Origin: Chlamydiota bacterium
Lineage (GTDB): Bacteria; Auribacterota; Tritonobacteria; UBA1439
Assembly (NCBI GenBank): GCA_012729785.1
Contig: JAAYCL010000027.1
Coordinates: 39,194 to 103,193 of the forward strand
Length of the DNA stretch: 64,000 nt
Direction: 5' to 3'
A model generated the notes under the pieces. That model was not told the origin of the DNA and did no database searches. It worked only from the letters and a program-made list of their open reading frames with translations. The position numbers were made by a program, and so were the translations under genes. Positions 40,907-49,453 of the stretch are shown here, piece after piece (position 1 is the first letter of the stretch; every line of letters starts with the position of its first letter).

Positions 40907-42589
40907 TCACTTCGCGAACACGAACCCCGTCCGCGCCACGTTGCTCAAACGGCTGTCCTCGTCCAACGGGTCGGCCCCGCTCGCGCACAGCCCCCCGAGC
41001 CACTCGTACCGCCCCGCCGCCCACGTCTTGTCCGGCCTCATCCAGACCGCCGTGCCCCAGACGCTCCCGGGGGAGACCCGCATCCCCCTCACCATCGGCA
41101 CCACCCTGTCCGAGAACGCGTTGTTCCCCACGTACCATCGCAGCCCGCGCGGCCCCGCGAGCGCGATATAGACGTCCGCCAGCATCCCCTGCGCCGCGTT
41201 CGTCGTGAGCGAGTAGTACAGTACCATCGGCTCGCCCGCGCGGAACGTCCGAGCGTTCATCCACAGCCCCGCGGTCGCGAAGGCGGGGACGGCGGTCGGC
41301 GTGAACGTCGGCGTGTGCGTCGGCGTCTGCGTCGGTGTATGCGTCGGAGTGAACGTCGGGGTGAACGTCGGGGTCTCCGTCGGCGTCTCCGTAGGCGTAT
41401 GGGTCGGCGTGGGCGTCTCCGTCGGCGTATGCGTCGGCGTCGCCGTCGGGGTATGCGTCGGCGTTTCTGTCGGAGCCGCCTGCTTTATGCAGTAAAGGTT
41501 GCAGTCATGGGACCCGACATACACCCTCCCGTCGCTCCCTAGCGCGGGGGAGGAGGACACAAAGGCCTCTATGCCATAGCTCCACCCGAGCGTGCCGTCG
41601 GAATTCACGGCGTAGAGGTTGCTATCGTAGGACCCGAAATACACCCTCCCGTCGCTCCCCAGCGCGGGGGAGGAGGACACATCGTCCTCCGTGCCATAGC
41701 TCCACGCGAGCGTGCCGTCGGAATTCACGGCGTAGAGGTTGTTATCGTCGGACCCGAAATACACCCTCCCGTCGCTCCCCAGCGCGGGGGAGGAGTACAC
41801 AACGTCCTCTATGCCATAGCTCCACGCGAGCGTGCCGTCGGAATTCAGGGCGTAGAGGTTGTTATCGTAGGACCCGACATACACCCTCCCGTCACTCCCC
41901 AGCGCGGGGGAGGAGGACACATCGTTCTCCGTGCCATAGCTCCACGCGAGCGTGCCGTCGGAATTCAGGGCGTAGAGGTTGTAATCGTCGGACCCGACAT
42001 ACACCCTCCCGTCGCTCCCCAGTGCGGGGGAGGAGGAATATGTCCCGTCCGCGGTGAGATAGCTCCACGCGAGCGTGCCGATGGAATTCAGGGCGTAGAG
42101 GCTGTTGTCGTAGGACCCGACATATACCTTCCCGTCGCTCCCCAGCGCAGGGGAGGATACCACACTGTCCCCCGTGCCAAAGCTCCACGCGAGCGTGCCG
42201 TCGGAATTCAGGGCGTAGAGGTTGTCATCCCAAGACCCCACATACAGCCTCCCGTCGCTCCCCAGTGCGGGGGAGGAGAAAATTCTCGATTCCGCAGCAT
42301 AGCTCCACGCGAGCGTGCCGTCGGGATTCACGGCGTGGATGTTGTTATCGTAGGACCCGACATACACCCTCCCGTCGCTCCCCAGCGCGGGGGAGGATAT
42401 CACATAGCCCCCCGTGCCATAGCTCCACGCGAGCGCGGGAATAGACGGCCCTTCATACACGCTCTGCCCCGTGTGCCCCGCGTCGCGGCGAAACATCGGC
42501 CACGGCGTGTCGGCGAGCTGGGCGTCCGTGGAAGACGCGAGCAATGACACACCGATGGCGAGCATCAGCGAGGCGGCAAACTTGGGCAT
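40907..42589 (-). CDS. Secreted PQQ-like beta-propeller protein with Thr-Pro linker and C-terminal domain
   Basis: A 560-aa exported protein. After a signal peptide (to about residue 23) come eight near-identical 40-residue repeats of the form [20 protein letters not shown] / [13 protein letters not shown], expected to close into an eight-bladed beta-propeller (residues ~56-375). A linker of about 60 residues made of TPT units ([11 protein letters not shown]) follows, then a beta-rich C-terminal module (~438-560) shared with other secreted proteins here. The function is probably surface display or binding; no catalytic residues seen. The start has AGGAGGGA upstream. The repeats are nearly identical in DNA too, indicating recent expansion. 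Confidence 0.85.
   Translation of the reverse strand: MPKFAASLMLAIGVSLLASSTDAQLADTPWPMFRRDAGHTGQSVYEGPSIPALAWSYGTGGYVISSPALGSDGRVYVGSYDNNIHAVNPDGTLAWSYAAESRIFSSPALGSDGRLYVGSWDDNLYALNSDGTLAWSFGTGDSVVSSPALGSDGKVYVGSYDNSLYALNSIGTLAWSYLTADGTYSSSPALGSDGRVYVGSDDYNLYALNSDGTLAWSYGTENDVSSSPALGSDGRVYVGSYDNNLYALNSDGTLAWSYGIEDVVYSSPALGSDGRVYFGSDDNNLYAVNSDGTLAWSYGTEDDVSSSPALGSDGRVYFGSYDSNLYAVNSDGTLGWSYGIEAFVSSSPALGSDGRVYVGSHDCNLYCIKQAAPTETPTHTPTATPTHTPTETPTPTHTPTETPTETPTFTPTFTPTHTPTQTPTHTPTFTPTAVPAFATAGLWMNARTFRAGEPMVLYYSLTTNAAQGMLADVYIALAGPRGLRWYVGNNAFSDRVVPMVRGMRVSPGSVWGTAVWMRPDKTWAAGRYEWLGGLCASGADPLDEDSRLSNVARTGFVFAK
41480..42424 (-). repeat. Eight tandem ~120-bp coding repeats
   Basis: Within the propeller gene the unit of about 120 bp, recognisable by a repeated GACCCGACATACACCCTCCC-like segment, occurs eight times with few differences. 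One unit is 123 bp (an extra codon, DGTYSSS). It is in-frame coding sequence, not a CRISPR. Confidence 0.9.
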
Positions 42590-42708
42590 AACTCCCTCCT
42601 ATGGCATATGGCGAGCCGGTGATGCGTAGATTAACACCCTTTCGGGTGGCACACAACAGGTTTGGAGGGTATTGTAAGGTTTTGAGGGTTTGGAGGGCGA
42701 TGTGTAAT

Positions 42709-42799
42709 GGGTCAGTTATGGGGTGCATTGTTACCCCCCACCCCAACCCTCCCCCGCAAGGGGGAGGGGGATAATGAGCGAGCACCCCATAGCTGACCC
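42709..42799. mobile_element. REPIN/MITE-like palindromic element
   Basis: An 18-base arm GGGTCAGTTATGGGGTGC (42709-42726) pairs with GCACCCCATAGCTGACCC (42782-42799) at 17 of 18 positions. Between them sits a perfect hairpin, CCCTCCCCC-GCAA-GGGGGAGGG (42747-42768). The 91-bp unit has no coding potential and matches the shape of non-autonomous elements (MITE, or a REPIN mobilised by a RAYT). Confidence 0.65.
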
Positions 42800-42861
42800 T
42801 GGATCTGTTCCTTCTTCATCCTGAAATCCGGAAAAGTGGGGCAAGTCCTGGGGGATACGCA

Positions 42862-42889
42862 TTGACATGGAGGGATGGTGTGGTATCCT
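42862..42889 (+). promoter_or_regulatory. Predicted promoter of the YVTN-propeller gene
   Basis: TTGACA (42862-42867), 16-base spacer, TATCCT (42884-42889), directly upstream of the gene at 42918, whose AAAGGAG ribosome site lies at about 42905-42911. Confidence 0.6.
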
Positions 42890-42917
42890 AACCAGTGCAT
42901 ACAGAAAGGAGAATGTA

Positions 42918-44483
42918 ATGAGCATTGGTATCCGTGCGTGCATCGTTCTCGCCGCCGTACTCGCGCTGACGCCCCATTATGCCGCCCACGCCACGCCATG
43001 GGCCGTCGTGGCGAACAGCGCGGAAGCCACCATCAGCACCATCGACCTTGGCACGACCCCGCCCACGCTGCACGGCCCGTTCCTGGCGGGCGAACTCGGC
43101 ACGGATGACGGCGGCCTCTTCGACGTCGCGGTCGTCCCCAACAGCCCGTACATCCTCGTGACCAACTTCGGCGATGAGCTCCTGTTCCGCGTCGACGTCT
43201 CCGACCCGACCGCCCCGGTCGCCGCCGGGTCGATCGAGATCGGCTTCTCTGCGGAGGATGTCGCCGTCGCGCCGAACGGGAAGTTCGCCCTTGTCACGGA
43301 CGGGGGCTATAAACACGAAGTGGCCGTCATCGACCTGGATACGTTCGCGCTTACGACCATTTCCACGCTGAAGGCGGGAGCCGCGCAGGCGGTGGCGATC
43401 GCACCCGACAACCAGACGGCCGTCTTCGTCGACTACTTTGCTCGCCTCATGGTCTTCGGGCTCGTCGACCCGGCGACCGGCATCGTGTCGGACTCGTCGC
43501 TCCCCACCGACGGCATGCCGCTCAACGTCGCGATCTCCCCCGACGGGCAGACCGCCATCGTGGCGAACTTCGGCAACACGGCGCCCCCGTCTCCGACGCT
43601 CGAGGCGCCGGCACCGATGAACGTCTACAGGATCACGGGTCCCGGAACGGTCGTGGAGGGGACGACCCCGATCGTGGAAGGCCTGCCGGGGTGTCAGCAG
43701 TCCGTCGCCTTCTCCCCGGACGGGAGCAGGGCGTACGTCGAAACCTGCACGTGGGCACCGTCGGGGACGCCCGTTCCCGAAGACGCCACCACGCAGCTCT
43801 CCTGGCTGAGCGTGACGGGGCCGGGGCAGGTGTCGCTCGGCGCGGCGGCAGCGGCGAACCTGTTGTCCAAGACGCACTACGCGTGGTTCGGCGTGGATAC
43901 GCTGGCGGTGAGCGGGGACGGGAAGACCGCGCTCGCCACGAACACCTCCGGCAGTGATGCGGTTTCCAGCGTCTCCGCCGTCGATCTCTCCACGTGGAGC
44001 GTCAGCGCGATCGGGCCGGTCAGCACCGCACCGGCGGGGATCGCCATGCTGGCGACGCCGACCCCGACACTGACCCCGACACTGACCCCGACCCCGACCC
44101 AGACCCCGACGCCCATCCTCATGGGCGTAGCCAGCAGCAAGTCGCCGTCCGTCGGGGGGTCGTTTACCTTCTCAGCTATTTGCCAGCCCCTTAGCACGCC
44201 GTTCGACGCCTACGGCATCGTCCTTTCCCCGACGTGTGGCACGCAGTCCTTCAACCTGTCGGACCCGACGGAGCTCCGCCCCGGAGTGCAGCCGCTCGTC
44301 GCCGGTGTGCCGGGCCTCCCCACGACGTGGGAGGGGCTGCTGTACGGCCAGGCGGCGCTGCTCCCGTACACCCAGGGGCATACCTATACCTTCATCCTCG
44401 GACTTGTCCCGGCGGGGACGCCGCCGTCCAAGGAGAACGTCATCCCGGGATGTTACTGGGAGGGCCAGGTGGTCGTGAAGTAG
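42918..44483 (+). CDS. Secreted YVTN/WD-like beta-propeller protein with Thr-Pro linker
   Basis: A 521-aa exported protein. A signal peptide (MSIGIRACIVLAAVLAL) is followed by a propeller of degenerate ~45-residue repeats, with motifs such as VAVAPNGKFALVTDGG, VAISPDGQTAIVANFG and VAFSPDGSRAYVETC. A TPTPTLTPT-type linker lies near residues 385-400. A C-terminal beta-rich module (~400-521) ends in GHTYTFILGLVPAG. It is the plus-strand counterpart of the propeller at 40907-42589 and may be a paralogue by domain design. ATG 42918 is preceded by AAAGGAGAA. Likely periplasmic or surface; no enzyme motif. Confidence 0.82.
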   Translation: MSIGIRACIVLAAVLALTPHYAAHATPWAVVANSAEATISTIDLGTTPPTLHGPFLAGELGTDDGGLFDVAVVPNSPYILVTNFGDELLFRVDVSDPTAPVAAGSIEIGFSAEDVAVAPNGKFALVTDGGYKHEVAVIDLDTFALTTISTLKAGAAQAVAIAPDNQTAVFVDYFARLMVFGLVDPATGIVSDSSLPTDGMPLNVAISPDGQTAIVANFGNTAPPSPTLEAPAPMNVYRITGPGTVVEGTTPIVEGLPGCQQSVAFSPDGSRAYVETCTWAPSGTPVPEDATTQLSWLSVTGPGQVSLGAAAAANLLSKTHYAWFGVDTLAVSGDGKTALATNTSGSDAVSSVSAVDLSTWSVSAIGPVSTAPAGIAMLATPTPTLTPTLTPTPTQTPTPILMGVASSKSPSVGGSFTFSAICQPLSTPFDAYGIVLSPTCGTQSFNLSDPTELRPGVQPLVAGVPGLPTTWEGLLYGQAALLPYTQGHTYTFILGLVPAGTPPSKENVIPGCYWEGQVVVK

Positions 44484-44511
44484 GCGTCCTTCGAGTAGTG
44501 AGGTATTCTGC

Positions 44512-44546
44512 GCGGCCGTGGATCGCGATCCCCGGCCGCTTTTTTC
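44512..44546 (+). terminator. Intrinsic terminator after the YVTN-propeller gene
   Basis: GCGGCCG (44512-44518) pairs with CGGCCGC (44533-44539) around the palindrome GGATCGCGATCC, and six T residues follow. It lies 29 bases after the stop codon. Confidence 0.85.
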
Positions 44547-45062
44547 TTCGCGTGGGGCTTCCGCGAAGCATCAGGGTCAGCCATCAAAGGCGCGGAGTCG
44601 ATAGACATAATTCCTCCCTCTCGCGCAATACCACGGGATAAGCTATCTGCTCCGATCATACTAATCAGCATCCGTGACTCGGCTGCCATCCCGTCTCGAA
44701 CCCGACTCCCTGCAATCATCAGGAATTAAGGCCCACGTCATATGGGACCGTTTCGTTCAGTCAGCCATCTGGTTCTCGTCATTCCGGCGGGAGGGCCGAG
44801 AAGGCCTCATCGCCGTGGGACATATCCCGCCCTTACGGGTCCAGCAAATCGTCGGTGCCGCGACGCGTTCAATAGGATTTCTCACATAATCGTGGTTCGC
44901 ATGTTGTCCGCCGAGCGCACAACTGCTCCCAGCCCTTTGCCGACTCGCGTCGTGGTCGAAACGGAACATCATCCCATCCTCGGATACTGTGGGAGGCGGC
45001 GGGTCCCATTCACTTATGTCGGTTATGCCAAACCCTGATCCGGTTCACCGCCGCCGCCCGTT
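44547..45062. other. Low-GC intergenic region without a supported gene
   Basis: No frame here has a ribosome site, homology or normal codon use. The base composition is more even than in the flanks, fitting decayed mobile DNA beside the IS110 remnant. Confidence 0.5.
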
Positions 45063-45404
45063 CTAGCCCACTAACTTCTTAGCGTCGAAAGTCACGCCGT
45101 CGCGTAGAATGAAGAAACAAACCTTGGCCAACGTAGTAGCCAGTGCCTTGATTGCCACCGCCCGGTTCGTCCGCTTCTCCTTGCGTTGATACCATGCACG
45201 TAGCTCCGGGCTAAACCGCACCGCATAAACCGCAGCCTCTACATATGCCCATGCAAGATATCGATTGCCGCTCTTGCGATTGCCTGCGCCCTTCTTGCGC
45301 TCATTGCTTGTGTGCTCGGCCTTCACTGCCCGACAATACGAGGCATAATTCCCAGGCTATGCAAACCGCTCGATCGGCCCAGTCTCCAGCAAGGCCATAG
45401 GGGG
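45063..45404 (-). pseudogene. IS110-family transposase remnant (C-terminal part) with in-frame stop
   Basis: On the minus strand the translation reads MALLETGPIERFA, a TAG stop at 45357-45359, then PGNYASYCRAV, NERKKGAGNRKSGN, YLAWAYVEAAVYAVRFSPE and AWYQRKEKRTNRAVAIKALA. These are the consecutive conserved segments of the C-terminal DUF (IS116/IS110/IS902) domain. The N-terminal DEDD catalytic half is absent. It is dead. Confidence 0.85.
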
Positions 45405-45613
45405 CTCCCCCGAGATTATCATGCGGCGTTGAGGAGTAAGGCCGCCGATAGGTGACTGAAGACTGGTGCGCTACAATCCAGTGCTTCGCGGATACTCAGC
45501 CAGGCTGGCAAGAGAAGAGCGTGGAAGTTATGTGCAGGGGGGGAGGCCTGACTGGCAAGGTGTCTTTACGCTTGCCTTCCGCCTACATAGGTGAGACCCC
45601 GACTTGCCTTTGT
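45405..45613. other. Short spacer, nothing coding seen
   Basis: Between the IS110 remnant and the GloVer-repeat gene. GGCAAG and CTTGCC arms around 45557-45579 could form a small hairpin past that gene's stop, but without a T-run. Confidence 0.3.
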
Positions 45614-47212
45614 TCAGTCTATGGTCAGGATTTCCTTGTCGACGTTCCCGATATAGACGGGATTGCGTATGTCCGTCGTCTTCACCGGGTCGATGGCGCC
45701 GCCCTCGAGGTAATACGTCCCCTTCGGCATCCCCCTGAACTGCGTGTCGAAGATGGGATAGTCGGAGATGGGCGATGCCACGATAGCGACGCCGGGGAAA
45801 CCGAGATACCCGATCGGGATCTCCGTGAACCCTTTCCCCTGCTCGCAGTAAAGCTCCTGACCGCTCGGCGTAATGAGCCGAACGAACGGTATGCACGGCA
45901 CGCGGATGGCGGCGACGTCGGCCCTGACCGCGATCCAATCGGTCGTGAAGAAGGCCCTCTTGTTCGGCGTCAGGTCGATCGGGGGGGGCGACGGCAGGGT
46001 GCAGGAGTAGACGACCCCCATTCCCTCCGATCCCCCTTCGGTGGCGGTGCCGTAGAGCGTCCCCTTCAGCAGCAGGGGCGTCCCTGAGGGAAGCGATCCG
46101 GTCCCCCCGATAAGGCCGTCGAAGCGGTACCGCACCGCATACCCGCCCCCGGCCGCGTCGAGACTGAAGATCGCGCCCGGATCGCCCCCCCCCGCCGCAC
46201 CGGACCTGGCGAAGACCATCCCGAGCGAGGTCACGGTGCCGTACAGCGTGGTCCCCTGCAGGACAAGGCCCGTGCAGAAGGAGGCATCGCTCGACAGTTT
46301 CTCAGTATATTCCCTATTCCCGCGTGAGAAAACGGATTCCTCCTCGAAGGCGTGGAGAATGGTGAAATCGGTTCCGTCCTTGGCGACGGAGAAAACCGCG
46401 GACGGGAGAGAGGAGAGGAAGAAGAACTCCTGCGCCGGGACGGTGAAACCGAAGAGGCGGTTCCCGTTTGAGATGAGCCCGCCGCGCGGGTTGGCCGTCT
46501 GCATGCCCGAGAAGTCGTACAGGACCCTGTAGTCGCTCCCGTCGTCGGCCATCGAGAAGAGTGAGCCCGCCTCGCGGAGGTATTTGCCTCCCATGGCGGT
46601 CGCCCCGTACAGGACACCCTTCTCGAGAAGCAGTTTCCCCACGGGTATCGCGCCGTCGGAAGGAGACCCGGCGAATTCGTGGAGCACGGTATAGGCCGTG
46701 CCGTCGGTCTTGATGGAGTAGGCAATCCCTTCGTTATGGGTCCCTCCGGTCTCGACCACGCCGTAGAGCGTGCCGCCGGCCGCCGTGACGGGGCCCGGGA
46801 AAGACAGGTCCGCGGCGAAATGGTGAATGATCCTGTATCCGCTGCCGTTGGCTTTGATGGAGTAGATAACGCCGCATCCGTTCTCGCCGCCGTCCTGGGT
46901 GGTTCCGTAGAGGACGCCGCCGGCCAGCGCGAGCTCGCTGTTCGGGTACGTTCCGTCGGATGCCGGGCCGAAGGAGTGAAGGATCGAATAGCCGCTTCCG
47001 TCGAGGTTCACCGCGTACACGGTGCCCTTGCCCTCCTCTCCGCCGTTGCCGGTGGTCCCGTAGATCCTTTTCCCATCGGATACGACCCCCTCCTCCGGCC
47101 ATGCGCCGTCCGCGGGGATTCCGGCGAAATTGTGGAGCACCGTGTATGTCTGTGCCGATAAGCCCGCCGCGCAGCAAAGGAAAAACGCCGCCGCTACGAT
47201 CACCACGCGCAT
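45614..47212 (-). CDS. Secreted GloVer-type tandem-repeat protein with shared C-terminal domain
   Basis: A 532-aa exported protein with signal peptide MRVVIVAAAFFLCCAAGLSA. It has about seven repeats of the GloVer family pattern: YTVLHNFAG, then DGA/DGT with P, then LYGTTQDGG with GxGVIYS; these are expected to form a propeller. Residues ~409-532 are the beta-rich module with LITPSGQELY and PKGTYYLEGGAID, very similar to the end of the GH64-like protein (TPAGRRLY, PTGDYLLQGGAVD). Start 47212 follows GGAGG. A promoter is predicted at 47277-47305. Function unknown, probably surface or periplasmic. Confidence 0.82.
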   Translation of the reverse strand: MRVVIVAAAFFLCCAAGLSAQTYTVLHNFAGIPADGAWPEEGVVSDGKRIYGTTGNGGEEGKGTVYAVNLDGSGYSILHSFGPASDGTYPNSELALAGGVLYGTTQDGGENGCGVIYSIKANGSGYRIIHHFAADLSFPGPVTAAGGTLYGVVETGGTHNEGIAYSIKTDGTAYTVLHEFAGSPSDGAIPVGKLLLEKGVLYGATAMGGKYLREAGSLFSMADDGSDYRVLYDFSGMQTANPRGGLISNGNRLFGFTVPAQEFFFLSSLPSAVFSVAKDGTDFTILHAFEEESVFSRGNREYTEKLSSDASFCTGLVLQGTTLYGTVTSLGMVFARSGAAGGGDPGAIFSLDAAGGGYAVRYRFDGLIGGTGSLPSGTPLLLKGTLYGTATEGGSEGMGVVYSCTLPSPPPIDLTPNKRAFFTTDWIAVRADVAAIRVPCIPFVRLITPSGQELYCEQGKGFTEIPIGYLGFPGVAIVASPISDYPIFDTQFRGMPKGTYYLEGGAIDPVKTTDIRNPVYIGNVDKEILTID

Positions 47213-47276
47213 GACGCAACCTCCTTTTGGTGCGGCGCGAAAGCAGGCGAAGATCTCTACCCGTTACGCCGCGGCA

Positions 47277-47305
47277 ATCGTATCACGAGGGTGCAGGCGT
47301 GTCAA
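47277..47305 (-). promoter_or_regulatory. Predicted promoter of the GloVer-repeat gene
   Basis: Minus strand: TTGACA (47300-47305), 17-base spacer, TACGAT (47277-47282), about 65 bases before the start codon. Confidence 0.55.
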
Positions 47306-47368
47306 AGCGTTCGCGGACGCACCCCCTCAGGCGCGGGGAACGGGCGCCAGCGGGCCCGGCGCACGGCG

Positions 47369-48358
47369 TCATCCCGCTGCGAGGCAGTCGCGGGCGCGGG
47401 CGGCGACGAATCCCGCCAGGCCGCGCAGCGCGCGGCGCGCGGGCGAGTCGGGGAGGGGAACGAGAAGGGACGCGGCGTCGCCGAGCGCCTTCTCCGCCTC
47501 CCGGACGCTCGTCTCCAGCGCCCCGGAGAGGATGATCTCCCTCCTCGACGAGGCGACATTCCCCTCCCGGAAGCAGAAGGCCAGACGCTCCCGGTGCTCG
47601 CCCCGGAGGGTTTCGAGGGCCCGTATGAGCGGGAGGGTCACGCGGCCGCCCGCGATATCCTTGAAGCGGTCCTTGGCGGTGTCGGTCCCCGCGATATCGG
47701 CGCAGTCGTCGGCGATCTGGAAGCCGATGCCGAACCCGATGCCGAATTGCCCGAGGCGCTCCGCGAGCGGGGCGGGCGCTCCCGCGGTCAGGGCCCCCAG
47801 CCGGCAGCACGCCGCGAAGAGCGAGGCGGTCTTCATCGTGACGGTCTCCCGATACTCCGCCGCACGCATCGAGATGTCGTACCGCCGCCGCAGCTGGCGG
47901 AGCTCCCCCTCGCACACCTCCCGCGTCACGCGCACCATCGCCGTCAACAGTTCCGCCCCGCACCTCTCGGAGAGCAGCTCGAAGGCGCGCGCGAGGAGGT
48001 AGTCGCCGTAGAGGACCGCCACGCTGTTCCCCCAGGCGGCGTTGAGCGTCGCCGCGCCGCGCCGCACGGCGGCGTCGTCGATGACGTCGTCGTGCGCGAG
48101 GGTGGCCAGGTGGATGAGTTCGGCGGAGGCGGCGAACGGGATGCGCGCACCGTCCCCGGCGGCCGGGGCTGCCTGCGCGGCCTCCCCCGAGAGGAGGGCC
48201 AGGGCGGGCCGGATCCGCTTCGCGGCGCCCCCGAGACAGCGGCGCGCGAGCTCCCCCAGCCGCTCCGCGGCCGAGTCGAGACGCGCGCGGATGGTCTCCT
48301 CGACGCACTCGAGGTCCGCTGAGACCGGGCGGAGGATCTCTCCGAGTGTCGGGTTCAT
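47369..48358 (-). CDS. Polyprenyl diphosphate synthase (trans-isoprenyl type)
   Basis: A 329-aa all-helical prenyl transferase. The first Asp-rich motif LAHDDVIDD (D90, D91, D94) and the second, QIADDCADI, are intact, as is KRIRP near residue 48. It elongates FPP or GGPP with isopentenyl diphosphate. Chain length cannot be told; octaprenyl/heptaprenyl (quinone side chain) is the usual role of this clade. Its ATG overlaps the lipoprotein gene stop by 4 bases (ATGA), making it the last gene of the polysaccharide-side transcript. Confidence 0.9.
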   Translation of the reverse strand: MNPTLGEILRPVSADLECVEETIRARLDSAAERLGELARRCLGGAAKRIRPALALLSGEAAQAAPAAGDGARIPFAASAELIHLATLAHDDVIDDAAVRRGAATLNAAWGNSVAVLYGDYLLARAFELLSERCGAELLTAMVRVTREVCEGELRQLRRRYDISMRAAEYRETVTMKTASLFAACCRLGALTAGAPAPLAERLGQFGIGFGIGFQIADDCADIAGTDTAKDRFKDIAGGRVTLPLIRALETLRGEHRERLAFCFREGNVASSRREIILSGALETSVREAEKALGDAASLLVPLPDSPARRALRGLAGFVAARARDCLAAG

Positions 48359-49338
48359 TCGACAAGCTTCAGGGTGGAGTCTGTCTTCATCTTCGTCACG
48401 GTGGAGAGGCGCGCCTCCCCCTCGGGGCCGTCGAGGCGCATCGTCATCGTGACGTCCTGTTCCGTCTCGACGCGGAGCTCGGCGGCACACCCTTTGCCGA
48501 GGTCGAAGAAGAGCGTCCCGTTCAGACGCTGCCGGAGGCGGTCGAAGACCGTCTTCATCCCGGCCCCCCCGGGCCCGGTCAACGGCAGGGAGACCGCCAC
48601 ATCCTTCGCGTCCATCTCCCCCTGCAGCGCGATCTCCGCGCAGCGCCGTCCCCCTCTGGTCGTCAGCCGCACGAGCGTGTAGCGGATGTCGAGGACGAGC
48701 GTGCCGGCGTCCTCCGCCTTCCCCCCCGCCGCCTCGCCGAGGGAGAGGGTGCGCTGCTCGACCCACGAGTTTCCCGCGGCGACGGGCCCGTCGGGCAGGA
48801 GGAACTGCCCGTGCTTGAGGAAGGCGTGCAGGTCCATCTGCGGGAGGATCGCCGCGACGCCCCCCGGCCGGGCGACGGAGAGGACCCTGCCGCGTTTGTC
48901 CATCGTGAAGGCGGTCGGTCTGGCGAAGAGGGCCTTCAGCCCGTCGAGCCCGGGGGCCTCCTTCGTCACCGTCTCCCCCTGGATGATCCGCGCCCCCTTC
49001 GCGTCCGCCTCGATGCGCACCTTGAGCGCGCCGCTTTCGTTCACCGAGCTGAACCGCTCGAAGGAGGTTTCGATCTCGGCCGCGCCCCGGGCGTCCACGT
49101 CCTTGACCGTTGTCCGGTAGAGAAGCTCCATCTCCATCCCGATCGGCATCTCCGCCGCATCCGGCCGGCCCGGGAGGCCTGACATCGAGGTCGTGCCGCT
49201 CCCCTTCGTGAGGAGGCGGTAGGTGAGCTCCTCCCCCTTCGCGTAGCGGTTCTCGATCACCACCGTCTTCTTCGCGCAGGCCGGCGCGAAGACCGCCAAC
49301 GCCGCGCATGCCACGCACCACCGCGCCGTCTTGTTCAC
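48355..49338 (-). CDS. Putative lipoprotein of unknown function
   Basis: A 327-aa protein starting MNKTARW (GTG). The hydrophobic stretch ends at FAPAC, making Cys21 the likely lipidated residue. The rest is strand-rich and acidic/Thr-rich (LTYRLLTKGSGTTSM; AAGNSWVEQRTLSLGEA), similar in style to DUF6263-like proteins that bind or shield hydrophobic ligands. That comparison is by eye. The GTG at 49338 has GGGAGGAG upstream. It is coupled to the downstream prenyl synthase. Confidence 0.75.
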   Translation of the reverse strand: MNKTARWCVACAALAVFAPACAKKTVVIENRYAKGEELTYRLLTKGSGTTSMSGLPGRPDAAEMPIGMEMELLYRTTVKDVDARGAAEIETSFERFSSVNESGALKVRIEADAKGARIIQGETVTKEAPGLDGLKALFARPTAFTMDKRGRVLSVARPGGVAAILPQMDLHAFLKHGQFLLPDGPVAAGNSWVEQRTLSLGEAAGGKAEDAGTLVLDIRYTLVRLTTRGGRRCAEIALQGEMDAKDVAVSLPLTGPGGAGMKTVFDRLRQRLNGTLFFDLGKGCAAELRVETEQDVTMTMRLDGPEGEARLSTVTKMKTDSTLKLVE

Positions 49339-49453
49339 GCGTCTCCTCCCCGCGGCCCCACGGGCTCCGGGCCGCACACCGGTATGGTACCACATCGCGA
49401 GAGGCGGGACGGCTGTCGCGAAACGGTCCCGCGTGCCCGCACACGGGGCGGCA

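Noticed and set aside
41285-41470. Tandem short repeats (GTCGGCGT-type) as a regulatory satellite
   Set aside because: They code for the Thr-Pro linker of the propeller protein.
41480-42424. CRISPR-like regular repeats
   Set aside because: The ~120-bp units have no distinct spacers and are translated in frame as propeller blades; no cas genes are present.
44674-44889. 71-residue plus-strand frame in the low-GC region
   Set aside because: No ribosome site, no family resemblance and unusual codon use; likely chance in decayed mobile DNA.
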